Assembly: GCA_051655155.1 (NCBI GenBank)
Contig: JBOFZL010000083.1
Location: forward strand, 14,932-78,931
Source: JBOFZL01 sp051655155
GTDB lineage: Bacteria; Bacillota; Clostridia; Peptostreptococcales; Filifactoraceae
Reading direction: 5' to 3'
Length of the DNA: 64,000 bases
Part shown: positions 26,102 through 34,006 of the stretch, in pieces
How positions within the stretch are numbered: the first letter of the stretch is position 1
How the letters are laid out: each line of letters starts with the position of its first letter
Translations under genes and position numbers: made by a program
The notes under the pieces: generated by a model
Databases searched by the model: none
The model's input: only the letters and a program-made list of their open reading frames with translations
Told to the model about the DNA's origin: nothing

Positions 26102-26467
26102 CTATAAACCTGAAATATATTTTTTTAACTTTTCAAAACTATCATCTGACAAAGCATGTTCTATATAGCATGATTCTTTTTCAGCAATATCTTTGTCAAC
26201 ACCCGCCTTTAACAGCAAGCTTGTTAAATACACGTGCTTTTTGTAGACTTTTTCAGCAACGCATCTGCCTTGATCTGTCAAACGTATAATTCTATCATCA
26301 CCATATGTTATAGATCCATTCTCAATAAGAATACTGATTGCTTTCGTAACCACTGATTTTGCTCTATTCATTTTTTCCTTCAAATCTTTGTGTCTTACTT
26401 CATTTTTTTCTAAAGATAGCATATAAATATTTTCTAAATAATTTTCTTCTAAGTAAATTTTATGCAT
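26102..26467 (-). CDS. DtxR/MntR-family metal-dependent regulator
   Basis: A 121-residue repressor: winged helix-turn-helix with HKDLKEKMNRAKSVVTKAI, then the dimerization and metal-binding helices EKESCYIEHALSDDSFEKL, which keep the E-x-x-C-x-x-E-H pattern of the family. The SH3-like third domain is absent, as in MntR-type proteins. The equibactin locus also begins with a DtxR-family gene. Start chosen at the ATG 26467, eight bases after AAGGAAG; the frame runs back to a GTG at 26485. It is followed by a strong terminator and then by the NRPS promoter, so repression of siderophore synthesis under high iron is the natural inference. Confidence 0.92.
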   Translation of the reverse strand: MHKIYLEENYLENIYMLSLEKNEVRHKDLKEKMNRAKSVVTKAISILIENGSITYGDDRIIRLTDQGRCVAEKVYKKHVYLTSLLLKAGVDKDIAEKESCYIEHALSDDSFEKLKKYISGL

Positions 26468-26488
26468 TTTTCTCACTTCCTTCACACT

Positions 26489-26500
26489 ATAATATATTAT
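26489..26500. promoter_or_regulatory. Short palindrome in front of the DtxR gene
   Basis: ATAATATATTAT is a perfect 12-base palindrome 22 bases upstream of the DtxR start and overlaps likely -10 sequences. It could be an autoregulatory site, but so AT-rich a palindrome can arise by chance. Confidence 0.25.
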
Positions 26501-26791
26501 TCTAGTATATCTTATTTCACCTTTAATATCTATAGGTTCATTTTCAAAACCATGTGAATAACAGACTATAAAATCACTACTTCTTACTGTATATTTTAGC
26601 TTATCATTAAGATATACAAACCCCTAGCTTTTCTTGAAATAATTATAATGTCTATAAACAATATTCCTCTACTTTTTTTAAATTAGCTTGCTAAACAACT
26701 CGCATTATACGTTCAATTCTGATATAATAATTATAAATTTAAATAATAGCTTAATGCTTGCTATCTAATTCATTCTTTTGTAGCAAGCACA

Positions 26792-26811
26792 GTCATTGGA
26801 TAGCCAATGAC
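26792..26811. repeat. Stem-loop in the putative oriT
   Basis: GTCATTGG and CCAATGAC form a perfect 8-base-pair stem closed by the loop ATAG. It lies 108 bases before mobC and just before the terminator-like hairpin. It may be recognised by MobC or the relaxase, or be part of a leader RNA. Confidence 0.5.
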
Positions 26812-26823
26812 GGAAAAATTGAT

Positions 26824-26855
26824 GAAGCAGCCCACAGGGATCTGCTTCTTTTTTT
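26824..26855 (+). terminator. Terminator-like hairpin ahead of mobC
   Basis: GAAGCAG and CTGCTTC pair, with an inner CCC-ACA-GGG extension, followed by seven T's. On the plus strand this is a good rho-independent terminator. Because no gene ends just before it, it may attenuate transcription into mobC and the relaxase, or insulate them from outside. Confidence 0.6.
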
Positions 26856-26918
26856 ATCAATTTTTAGCTTGTTAGGGAGACCCTAAAACCCCGAAATGCA
26901 TAGAAAGGATAGCAAAAC

Positions 26919-27275
26919 ATGGAAAACAGAACAAGAAAAAAACAACTCATCATTCGCCTGACCGATGAAGAAAAGAAACTTTTTGAAGAAAAAATGCGTA
27001 TTGCAAAGCAAAGAAATATGAGCCACTTTATCAGAAAATGTGTACTTGAAAAGGAAATTTATCAAGTGGATTTAGAACCTTTTAGAGAACTACAAGGACT
27101 TCTTTCTAATGCCACAGGTAATATCAATCAGATTGCTAGAAGAGTGAATTCTACGGGTGTTATCTACAAAGAGGATATCAAAGATATCAAACAGGATATT
27201 GAATATTTCTCTAAAAAGCTGATTCAAATATATGGACTACTAATGAATAGAACAGACACAGGAAAGGGCAATTAG
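26919..27275 (+). CDS. mobC: MobC-family relaxosome accessory protein
   Basis: A 118-residue basic protein starting with a ribbon-helix-helix-like region (LIIRLTDEEKKLFEEKM) and containing the MobC core LSNATGNINQIARRVNSTG (~68-86). MobC proteins bind oriT and help the relaxase open it. The gene has AGAAAGGAT before its ATG and is followed after two bases by the relaxase gene. These two are the only element genes of the window on the plus strand. Confidence 0.9.
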   Translation: MENRTRKKQLIIRLTDEEKKLFEEKMRIAKQRNMSHFIRKCVLEKEIYQVDLEPFRELQGLLSNATGNINQIARRVNSTGVIYKEDIKDIKQDIEYFSKKLIQIYGLLMNRTDTGKGN

Positions 27276-27277
27276 CT

Positions 27278-28609
27278 ATGGCAATCACAAAAATCCACCC
27301 CATAAAATCTACGCTTAATCTTGCCATAGACTATATCACAAGAAGCGATAAAACTGATGAGGAAGTGTTAATCTCTTCAAAATTTTGTCACCCCACTTCC
27401 GCTCATCTTAGTTTTAGAGATACTAAAAATGCTTCCAATACGAGAGGAACGGTGCTTGCAAGACACCTTATTCAGTCGTTCTTGCCGGGAGAAGCTACGC
27501 CTGAAAAGGCACATGAAATCGGACTTGAGCTATGCCAAAAAATGCTTAATGACGAATATGAATTTGTTTTATCTACGCATATAGATCGTGGGCATATTCA
27601 CAACCACATCATCTTTAATAATGTAAATATGGTTACAGGCAAGTGCTATCAGTCCAATAAGAAAAGTTATCATAAAATCCGTTACCAAAGTGATAAGCTA
27701 TGCAAGGAAAACAACCTTTCTGTCATAGATGAATTTTACGAAAGCTATAAGAAAAAGTATAAGACCAACGGTAAGTCTTGGTATGAAAACGAACAGGCAA
27801 AGAAAGGTACTTCTTGGAAAAGCAGGCTTCAATTTGATATTGACCGCCTCATAAAACAGTCTAAAGATTGGGATGAATTTCTAAAGAAAATGTCTGAACT
27901 TGGCTACGAAATAAAGCATGGCAAGCATATTGCTTTTAAGGCAAAGGATAAGCCAAGATTCACAAGAGCTAAGACGATTGGAGAAGATTATACTGAAGAA
28001 CAGTTAAAAGAACGCATTGCCGAAAGAGAAACTATAAAGGCTCCTACCGTCAAAAAACGCATTGGTAATGTTATTGATACGAACGCCAATTCAAAGATAA
28101 AAGAGAGCAAAGGCTATGAATATTGGGCTACCAAACATAACCTAAGTACAATGGCTGAGTCTGTTATTTTTATCAGAGAACAAGGTATTAAATCTGTTAA
28201 GCAGCTTGATGACTACATTCAAAAAACTGCTGATGAAAGGCAAAATTTACAAGATAAGATAAAGGCTATTGATAAAGAGATGGAGCAGTTTTCTATGGTT
28301 ATTGAGCAAGTTCATACTGTTAAAAAATACAGGGCATACTACAAGGAATATAAGGCTAATCCTTCTGATACGGCATTTTTCAGCGAGTACAAATCTCAAA
28401 TTACCCTCTACGAAACTACACTTGCAGAACTTAAAAAATCCTATCCCAAACTTCCAAATTCAATGGAAACTTTAGATAGGCTTGATAAATTGCAAGAAAA
28501 AAAGAATACCCTAATGCAAGAGTATTCTTCCTCAAAATCTATTATGGACACTCTTTACAAGATACGAAAAAATTACGGAATTTACATGGGCAAGGAGATG
28601 GAGAGATAA
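27278..28609 (+). CDS. MobP/VirD2-type relaxase
   Basis: A 443-residue relaxase of the Tn1549 family. The metal-binding three-histidine motif is visible as STHIDRGHIHNHIIFNN (~105-121), and a candidate tyrosine lies in the N-terminal YITRSD. The C-terminal ~130 residues are charged and coiled-coil-like. It nicks oriT and pilots the strand to the VirD4 coupling protein encoded at 55106-56923. It ends 20 bases before the convergent Thoeris genes. Confidence 0.93.
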   Translation: MAITKIHPIKSTLNLAIDYITRSDKTDEEVLISSKFCHPTSAHLSFRDTKNASNTRGTVLARHLIQSFLPGEATPEKAHEIGLELCQKMLNDEYEFVLSTHIDRGHIHNHIIFNNVNMVTGKCYQSNKKSYHKIRYQSDKLCKENNLSVIDEFYESYKKKYKTNGKSWYENEQAKKGTSWKSRLQFDIDRLIKQSKDWDEFLKKMSELGYEIKHGKHIAFKAKDKPRFTRAKTIGEDYTEEQLKERIAERETIKAPTVKKRIGNVIDTNANSKIKESKGYEYWATKHNLSTMAESVIFIREQGIKSVKQLDDYIQKTADERQNLQDKIKAIDKEMEQFSMVIEQVHTVKKYRAYYKEYKANPSDTAFFSEYKSQITLYETTLAELKKSYPKLPNSMETLDRLDKLQEKKNTLMQEYSSSKSIMDTLYKIRKNYGIYMGKEMER

Positions 28610-28629
28610 TTTCTCTCCATCATCATTTA

Positions 28630-29127
28630 TTACCAAGTTGATGGTTTATGTTCTATCCCATACTCAATTAAATCTTCAATATTATCTTTAATATCGCTAT
28701 AAATATATTTACTTGATGAATAGCTGGAATCAAAACATTTAACATACTTTGAAAGTTTTTCACCTTCTAATGTTAAATAATCAAACGGATTCTTACCCTT
28801 ATCATCTTGCTCTCCCAATGAATTCTCCAACTTGTGGATATAAATCCCCACAATACCTTTATTTAACTCATATGCTTTTTTTATTTCATAATTTATCCAT
28901 TTTCTGTTTGCTGTTTTCTCTCCAATCAAAACAACTAAACATGAACGCTTATTTAATTGTTCATCAATCCATTCTTTAATTTTACTTTCAGTTTTTTCTT
29001 TTACTTCTTCCCAGTCATTATCAGAAAAGGTAGAACTACTGTCTACTTTCCCCATGTTGCGAACCTGTCCTGCCCTCCAATTATCATTGTCGTAATGAAA
29101 GCTAAAAAATACCTGTCTTTTTGCCAT
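28630..29127 (-). CDS. thsB: Thoeris ThsB, TIR-like signal-producing protein
   Basis: A 165-residue TIR-like protein: RQVFFSFHYDND at the N-terminus, CLVVLIGEKTANRKWINYEI (~63-82) with the catalytic-type glutamate in NYEI, and NPFDYLT. These blocks match Bacillus cereus ThsB. In Thoeris, ThsB senses phage and makes a cyclic ADP-ribose isomer that activates ThsA. The gene starts right after the ThsA stop, so the two are coupled. It ends next to the convergent relaxase gene. Confidence 0.9.
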   Translation of the reverse strand: MAKRQVFFSFHYDNDNWRAGQVRNMGKVDSSSTFSDNDWEEVKEKTESKIKEWIDEQLNKRSCLVVLIGEKTANRKWINYEIKKAYELNKGIVGIYIHKLENSLGEQDDKGKNPFDYLTLEGEKLSKYVKCFDSSYSSSKYIYSDIKDNIEDLIEYGIEHKPSTW

Positions 29128-30549
29128 TTAAAATTCCTCCTTATTTAATATTTTAACTGCTTGAACTATCTTTTTAACAGACATACCAATATCGCCATCA
29201 CATTGTTTATTCGCCTGTTCAATTGCACTTATTGTATTTTCATCTAAAATTTCTTGAGTTATTTTATCATATATTTCTTTAGATGCCCCACCAGTATATT
29301 CGATAGGCAAACACACTAATCCATGTTCTTTAGATAACTCATATTCGTCCATAACTCCGCTTGCAATTTTTTCTGCTTCCTTATTGCCAAAAAGAAATAT
29401 AGCTATACCACAATTTTCAATCATCTGCTCTCTATTTTCTTTATATAGCTTATCTAAATCAATACCTAATGAACTATTTTGAGGAAAAGGCATAAGCGTT
29501 AAAAAATCATTTATTTTGGACTTGTGATTCAAACAATAATCTGCAACACCATTTAATACAAATTCTCCGACTCCTTTTCCATATCCATTCACAAGACGGT
29601 AACCATTCTTCGATAATTCAAAAGAAAGTTTATGAATAAAATTTTGAGCGGTTTCATGAGAATAGCCCGGATAAAAGTATGCACTTCCCGATATAAATAT
29701 TGTTTTTCTTCTGTATCTATCTACAATGGTACTTAATATGTCGGTAATTTCATTATAGTCATCTACTAAACAGGTAAAAATACCATATCTATTTAAATCT
29801 TCAATTTGTAACTCTTGCCTTACTTTCTCATATTCAGAATTCTCTCCAGTAGCCTCAACTCTTTTCATAATACAATAATGCTTTCTTGTATTCTCTTCGT
29901 CGAGTAATACCCTTAACCTTCCAATTACATAGTTAAAATTTGGATCTTCAAAACTAAACCCTAAAAATAGAAATGTCTTGGTAAGTAAATCTCCCTCTAA
30001 AACTTCTCTGAATAATTTTCTTTTGTTATATCCAAATTCTTCATAGTCACTTCTTGTAATTACTGCATCTTCAGGAGATTCTACATCGCCATGTAATTTA
30101 TATACTATTGCATCAAAATTATAATTTGTACCTCTTAATTGTTCATCCTTTGTTTTTACATAAGGCTTTTTCATATTATCTTCTAAAGCTTTTTCTATTA
30201 ACTTATCATAATTTGTTGTCCAAAAAGTCGAAATTGGCAACTGTGATAATAGTTTGTGATTTTCAGTAGGCTTTACCAATTTAGAAAATTGAGCTTTGAT
30301 TAGGTCGTCTATTGATGTTCTCTTTTTTGAATTAGCATAATACTGAGCTAAGTTAACCAAATCATTTTCTTTTTCAACATCTAAACCAATTTCTTCTGCT
30401 GGATCTCTTAGAAGTTCTTTCCAACTACAAAATCCGGCGGGAATTGATAGTCCTGCTCCAATGAATGCTCCTAATTCATCACTTTTAATAGCTTTTTCAA
30501 TTTCTCTAATCAAATCTTTTTTTGATACTTCACCTTTAATAATAAACAC
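29128..30549 (-). CDS. thsA: Thoeris ThsA, SIR2-SLOG NADase effector
   Basis: A 473-residue protein, almost the length of B. cereus ThsA. The N-terminal SIR2 domain has AFIGAGLSIPAG, FWTTNYDKLIEKALE (catalytic-type asparagine) and YKLHGD (histidine). After ~285 comes a SLOG domain (TIFISGSAYFYPG, GYGKGVGEFVLNGV), which in Thoeris binds the signal made by ThsB. On activation ThsA degrades NAD and stops the infected cell. The start codon is GTG at 30549, eight bases after the restriction enzyme stop. The ribosome site is weak, so coupling to the upstream gene is likely. Confidence 0.93.
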   Translation of the reverse strand: MFIIKGEVSKKDLIREIEKAIKSDELGAFIGAGLSIPAGFCSWKELLRDPAEEIGLDVEKENDLVNLAQYYANSKKRTSIDDLIKAQFSKLVKPTENHKLLSQLPISTFWTTNYDKLIEKALEDNMKKPYVKTKDEQLRGTNYNFDAIVYKLHGDVESPEDAVITRSDYEEFGYNKRKLFREVLEGDLLTKTFLFLGFSFEDPNFNYVIGRLRVLLDEENTRKHYCIMKRVEATGENSEYEKVRQELQIEDLNRYGIFTCLVDDYNEITDILSTIVDRYRRKTIFISGSAYFYPGYSHETAQNFIHKLSFELSKNGYRLVNGYGKGVGEFVLNGVADYCLNHKSKINDFLTLMPFPQNSSLGIDLDKLYKENREQMIENCGIAIFLFGNKEAEKIASGVMDEYELSKEHGLVCLPIEYTGGASKEIYDKITQEILDENTISAIEQANKQCDGDIGMSVKKIVQAVKILNKEEF

Positions 30550-30557
30550 CTCCCACC

Positions 30558-31478
30558 CTATTTTCTCGGTCCTAAGAATTTATCTCCATTTAAATGAATC
30601 ATATGATCTGGCATATCTGCAATCCATACTTCTGTTTCCCAAGCTAATGACTCTGAAAATTTTTTGAATGTTTTAAAATCTAAAAATGCTGTTACATATA
30701 TTTTCCCAGCCGAAACATTTTCCGTCATTTCTTCAATTTCTTTTATTCGCTTTGGCTCCATTGCACCTACAGAAGTTACAGACTCAACAAAATAAATCCA
30801 ATCCTTAACCTCTGAATATAAAACAACATCAGGCATTTTATCATGAAGTGATATCTCAAAGCCAAGTTCTTTTAATTTCTCCTCATTTTTCACCAAATCC
30901 TTTTGAATTGTATCGCCAACATACAAACATTCAGAGTTCTCAGCAAACCGTGGAGCAAATTCTTCAATAATCAATTTTTGTAATTGATTATGCTTACCGG
31001 GAGAAAATGTGAAATCGTCTCCGTTTATTTTGACTGGCATTTTTTTTACTGCCTTTTTAGAACTGTATAAATCAATTAAGTTCTGATGAGATTCCAAAAA
31101 AATGTTTTTATGTTCTTCCCAACGATTTGATTGAAATGTTTTTACTAATGATAACATTTCATCAGTTAAACGATACCTATAATTAGGGCTATTTGTTGCT
31201 TTCCCATTATCCTCAATAAACGCTGCATTTCTAAAATGATGCATTGCTTGCTTACGGAATGTTTCTCTACTATTCTCTGCATACGAAACTTCATAAAACT
31301 CTCTAATAAAAGCGATAACATCATGTATTCTTATCCATTTATTAGTTGCATTATCCCATTTATCATTCTTTTTAATATCTGCCATTGCTAAAATAACATA
31401 CCCACATAAATCCGACTGTTGTTTCAGCGGAACTTTCAACTCATTCAAAATATTCTTTGCTTCTTTTAATTTAGACAT
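30558..31478 (-). CDS. BsuBI/PstI-family type II restriction endonuclease
   Basis: A 306-residue endonuclease. The C-terminal half carries the family core MPDVVLYSEVKDW followed by IYFVESVTSVGAMEPKRIKEI, with the PD...E-x-x pattern of the nuclease site. The N-terminal half is a helical, winged-helix-like DNA-recognition region. BsuBI and PstI cut CTGCAG, so that is the likely site, though specificity can drift. The gene overlaps the methylase stop by eight bases. CTGCAG does occur in this window, for example inside the methylase gene near 32765, so the host DNA must be protected. Confidence 0.9.
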   Translation of the reverse strand: MSKLKEAKNILNELKVPLKQQSDLCGYVILAMADIKKNDKWDNATNKWIRIHDVIAFIREFYEVSYAENSRETFRKQAMHHFRNAAFIEDNGKATNSPNYRYRLTDEMLSLVKTFQSNRWEEHKNIFLESHQNLIDLYSSKKAVKKMPVKINGDDFTFSPGKHNQLQKLIIEEFAPRFAENSECLYVGDTIQKDLVKNEEKLKELGFEISLHDKMPDVVLYSEVKDWIYFVESVTSVGAMEPKRIKEIEEMTENVSAGKIYVTAFLDFKTFKKFSESLAWETEVWIADMPDHMIHLNGDKFLGPRK

Positions 31479-32967
31479 ACATAAATCTCCTTAATATTTC
31501 ATCACAATTTTCTTCAGACATATCCTTTAATTTAATCAGTTCTTTCCCCATATTCTCAATACAAGTCAGTGGTGGGATTGGAATCGAATTAATTTCAGTA
31601 GCATTCACTTGAGTTGATCCATTTAAAATTCTGTAATAATTATCGTAAAGCGTAGAGTTCATTACAACATACAAACCATAAACTAAACAATCTGATAGCC
31701 CTTGTAATCCTGTAATAAAATTTATCTTATTCTGTGTACTAATTGCTTTGTACTTTGGATATTTTTTTGCTAAATAAACACCGCATTGTAATCTACGCTT
31801 TTCTTCCTTTGCCGTAAATCTTTTTACAAATAAATAATTTGTATTTTCCTGCAATAATCCCTTTTGCTCCGTTAATATATACTCATTATCTTTTCCAACA
31901 GGGAAAATCACTTTACCATCTTTTATATGTTGTGAATAAAATAAAGGAACTGCTTTTTCCTCTGCATTTTCTCTCAGAGCTTCTCTGTTTCTAAAATCAA
32001 CTGTTAAGCCTGTTTTCATTTTTAGGCCAATAGTTTGCAAGGTGTCTTTCCATTTACTTACCTTTTCAATCGTATCAGCTTCTTCTTTATCAGTTATCAA
32101 AAAAACATATTTATGTTCTCCAGAAACAACCATATCATAAGGAGCTTCAAAAACAGTCTTACTATCAAAATCAAAATTGGCGTTTGTTGTAGTTATAGTA
32201 ATACTATTAGGCTTATTTGATTCTTTCTTAGCCTTAATAATTATGGTCTCTTGTAAAACAGCTTCCTTATCAAAAACTTTATCCCTACTAATAAACAAAT
32301 GAATATGCTCCAAAACTGTTTCGTTTAAAAATCTCTCACGAAACTTTCTAAAATAAGCTCCAGAAGTCCATGATCTTGGAACGATAAACACTAATTCGCC
32401 ATTATCAACTAAATTAAAACTTGCCATCTCCATAAAAAGAAAATATAAGTTCGGTGCTCCATAACAAATGTCAGGCATAGATAAAGCTTCATTAGCCATT
32501 TTCCCAATCTTTAAATAAGGCGGATTTCCTATAATCACATCGTATTTTTCTGGTTCAGAACACGCACCAAACATATTGTTATATTCAAGTGTTTGACTTG
32601 TTATGTAATTATCCTTAATCACTTTGTATTCAATTTTTAGCGGTGAATTATCACTTATCCATGACAGGTTCGCATTTAACAGCTCTAAAATGTCATCATT
32701 GGTTTCATAACAAGTTATTTTTATAGTTTTAATCTTATCAGTATCAATTATTCTTTGAATAAGCGCTGCAGTAAGTATTCCTGAGCCTGCTCCCGGATCA
32801 AGTATAGAAAGTTCTTTTGAAAATGATGACAAATCAAATAATGATGCCATAAAAAGAGCGGTTTCTTTGCTTGTGAAAAATTGTCCATTTTTCTTGCGAA
32901 TTTCTTTTGGCATCTGTTCAATGTATTTATTTGTTGATTCTACTACATAATCAATTATTTTCATCAT
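31471..32967 (-). CDS. BsuBI/PstI-type N6-adenine DNA methyltransferase
   Basis: A 498-residue methylase with SAM motif DPGAGSGILTAAL (~57-69) and catalytic NPPYLKIG (~145), a gamma-class N6-adenine enzyme. It pairs with the overlapping BsuBI/PstI-type endonuclease and should protect CTGCAG sites. Its start overlaps the end of the XRE regulator by 17 bases, so the three genes are probably cotranscribed and translation of the methylase is tied to the regulator. Confidence 0.92.
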   Translation of the reverse strand: MMKIIDYVVESTNKYIEQMPKEIRKKNGQFFTSKETALFMASLFDLSSFSKELSILDPGAGSGILTAALIQRIIDTDKIKTIKITCYETNDDILELLNANLSWISDNSPLKIEYKVIKDNYITSQTLEYNNMFGACSEPEKYDVIIGNPPYLKIGKMANEALSMPDICYGAPNLYFLFMEMASFNLVDNGELVFIVPRSWTSGAYFRKFRERFLNETVLEHIHLFISRDKVFDKEAVLQETIIIKAKKESNKPNSITITTTNANFDFDSKTVFEAPYDMVVSGEHKYVFLITDKEEADTIEKVSKWKDTLQTIGLKMKTGLTVDFRNREALRENAEEKAVPLFYSQHIKDGKVIFPVGKDNEYILTEQKGLLQENTNYLFVKRFTAKEEKRRLQCGVYLAKKYPKYKAISTQNKINFITGLQGLSDCLVYGLYVVMNSTLYDNYYRILNGSTQVNATEINSIPIPPLTCIENMGKELIKLKDMSEENCDEILRRFMYV

Positions 32968-33166
32968 CTACCAGCTCCATAACTTCATTTATATCACAAT
33001 GCAAACTATCACATATTCTGACAATTACGTCAGTAGTAATATTTTCGCTGTTTTTCATTTTATAAAAAGTACTTCGGCTAACTTCTGCCTTTTCCATTAG
33101 TTCAGTATTTTTCATATCTAAATCTATCATTTTTTTAAATAGTTTTTTATAGCTTATTTTTGACAC
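32951..33166 (-). CDS. Small XRE-family regulator, probable controller protein
   Basis: A 71-residue helix-turn-helix protein (MIDLDMKNTELMEKAEVSRSTFYKMKN), the size of restriction-modification controller proteins. I use the GTG at 33166, which has GGAGG eight bases before it; the open frame extends 21 codons further without a ribosome site. A promoter with an extended -10 box lies just upstream. Its position directly before the methylase suggests that it times expression of the restriction cassette and, through read-through, of Thoeris. Confidence 0.82.
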   Translation of the reverse strand: MSKISYKKLFKKMIDLDMKNTELMEKAEVSRSTFYKMKNSENITTDVIVRICDSLHCDINEVMELVDDENN

Positions 33167-33197
33167 AATTATCCTCCATTCGCATAATCTTTTTTTT

Positions 33198-33206
33198 ATT
33201 ATACCA
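33198..33206 (-). promoter_or_regulatory. Extended -10 promoter of the defence cassette
   Basis: On the minus strand TGGTATAAT gives a perfect -10 box with the TG extension, about 32 bases before the GTG start of the XRE regulator. No good -35 box is visible, which is usual for extended -10 promoters. It lies after a terminator that ends the upstream unit. Confidence 0.6.
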
Positions 33207-33267
33207 CAATAATTCACTTTTTTCATCATAAACTTCCTCTTACGCAGACATTTTCGAATATAAAAAG

Positions 33268-33297
33268 AGCCGGTGCAGTCCTAAGACCACACCGACC
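33268..33297 (-). terminator. Terminator after the SSB-like gene
   Basis: A hairpin with a ~13-pair stem (some G-U pairs) and a TTAG loop, followed on the minus strand by TTTTTAT. It lies just past the stop of the SSB-like gene at 33304 and before the promoter of the defence cassette, so it separates the ICE backbone from the inserted cargo. Confidence 0.7.
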
Positions 33298-33303
33298 ATA
33301 TTA

Positions 33304-33963
33304 TTATCTCTCAGCTTCTTTGGAAGCTTCTTTCTTTTCTTTAGGCTTTTCCTTATCTTCAGCCTGATACTTTTTGATAGCTCCAAGCACAGATTCTTTC
33401 TTTTCTTCCTGTCCTTTCACCTGTTCTTTTGCCTTTAACAGTTTTGAAGAAAATATCCTAATGTTAGTATGTTCCTTGCCTTTATCATCAACGGAAGATC
33501 TAATCTGTCCAAAGAGCTTCACAAAATCTCCCTGCTTAAAGTCCTTTGGAAGATCACCCTTTTCTCCGTATGCGGAGCAGTTATGATATACTTTCTTTCC
33601 ATCATCATCTTTGGACGCCACAGAGAAATTTACTACCTTAAAGGCTTCTCCGTTTTTATTTTCCCTTTCAACTACATCGACCTTTCCTACAATATTTCCA
33701 ACGACATTGACAAGGTTATCTTTCTCCTCTTGAACATAATGCAGGTTTTTAATCTGTCCCTGTTCTCTTAAATCTTCAATCATGTAATCAAATTCCTCAT
33801 GCAGTAAATTAAGGCTGTCATTGTCCATATAAGCCTCGTAGATCTTATCCAAAGCACTTTCATCGTTGATACCTTTTTCCATACTGATAACCGCCTTAAC
33901 AAAGTCCTTGTGGTTATCATTGACCATATCTTCTATCTGATTTCTTAGTGTTTTGTAATCCAT
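33304..33963 (-). CDS. ICE single-stranded DNA-binding-like protein
   Basis: A 219-residue protein. Residues ~85-185 look like an OB fold of the SSB type (NVVGNIVGKVDVVERENKNG, FKVVNFSVASKD, NCSAYGEKGDLPKDFKQGDFVKLFG); it resembles the shorter SSB encoded at 54279-54590. The tail is charged and contains SVLGAIKKYQAE, a motif also found at the very end of the giant helicase upstream (SILGQIRAYQEE). Start chosen at the ATG 33963, eight bases after GGAG; the frame extends six codons further. Probable role is protecting transferred single strands. Confidence 0.82.
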   Translation of the reverse strand: MDYKTLRNQIEDMVNDNHKDFVKAVISMEKGINDESALDKIYEAYMDNDSLNLLHEEFDYMIEDLREQGQIKNLHYVQEEKDNLVNVVGNIVGKVDVVERENKNGEAFKVVNFSVASKDDDGKKVYHNCSAYGEKGDLPKDFKQGDFVKLFGQIRSSVDDKGKEHTNIRIFSSKLLKAKEQVKGQEEKKESVLGAIKKYQAEDKEKPKEKKEASKEAER

Positions 33964-34006
33964 GTTTTTATCTCCTTTCATGGTAAAAGGGAGGTTTGCC
34001 CTCCCC

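Larger units (their letters stand above)
26683..26886 (+). other. Candidate origin of transfer (oriT) upstream of mobC
   Basis: The 451 bases between the DtxR start and mobC (26468-26918) hold no gene. The right half contains TTAGCTTGCTAA (26683-26694), a repeat of its left part TTAGCTTGTTA (26864-26874), a perfect 8-base stem with loop ATAG (26792-26811), a terminator-like hairpin (26824-26855) and TTAGGG-AGA-CCCTAA (26872-26886). Clustered inverted repeats next to mobC and the relaxase are the usual form of an oriT. TAGCTTG-C/T loosely resembles the YATCYTG-Y nick sites of P-type relaxases. The left half (26503-26680) shows only AT-rich sequence. Confidence 0.45.

Noticed and set aside
32761..32772. 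CTGCAG in the methylase gene as evidence against PstI specificity
   Set aside because: The methylase would protect its own DNA, and other CTGCAG sites occur in the window (for example near 18241, 35500 and 63353), so presence of sites is not informative.
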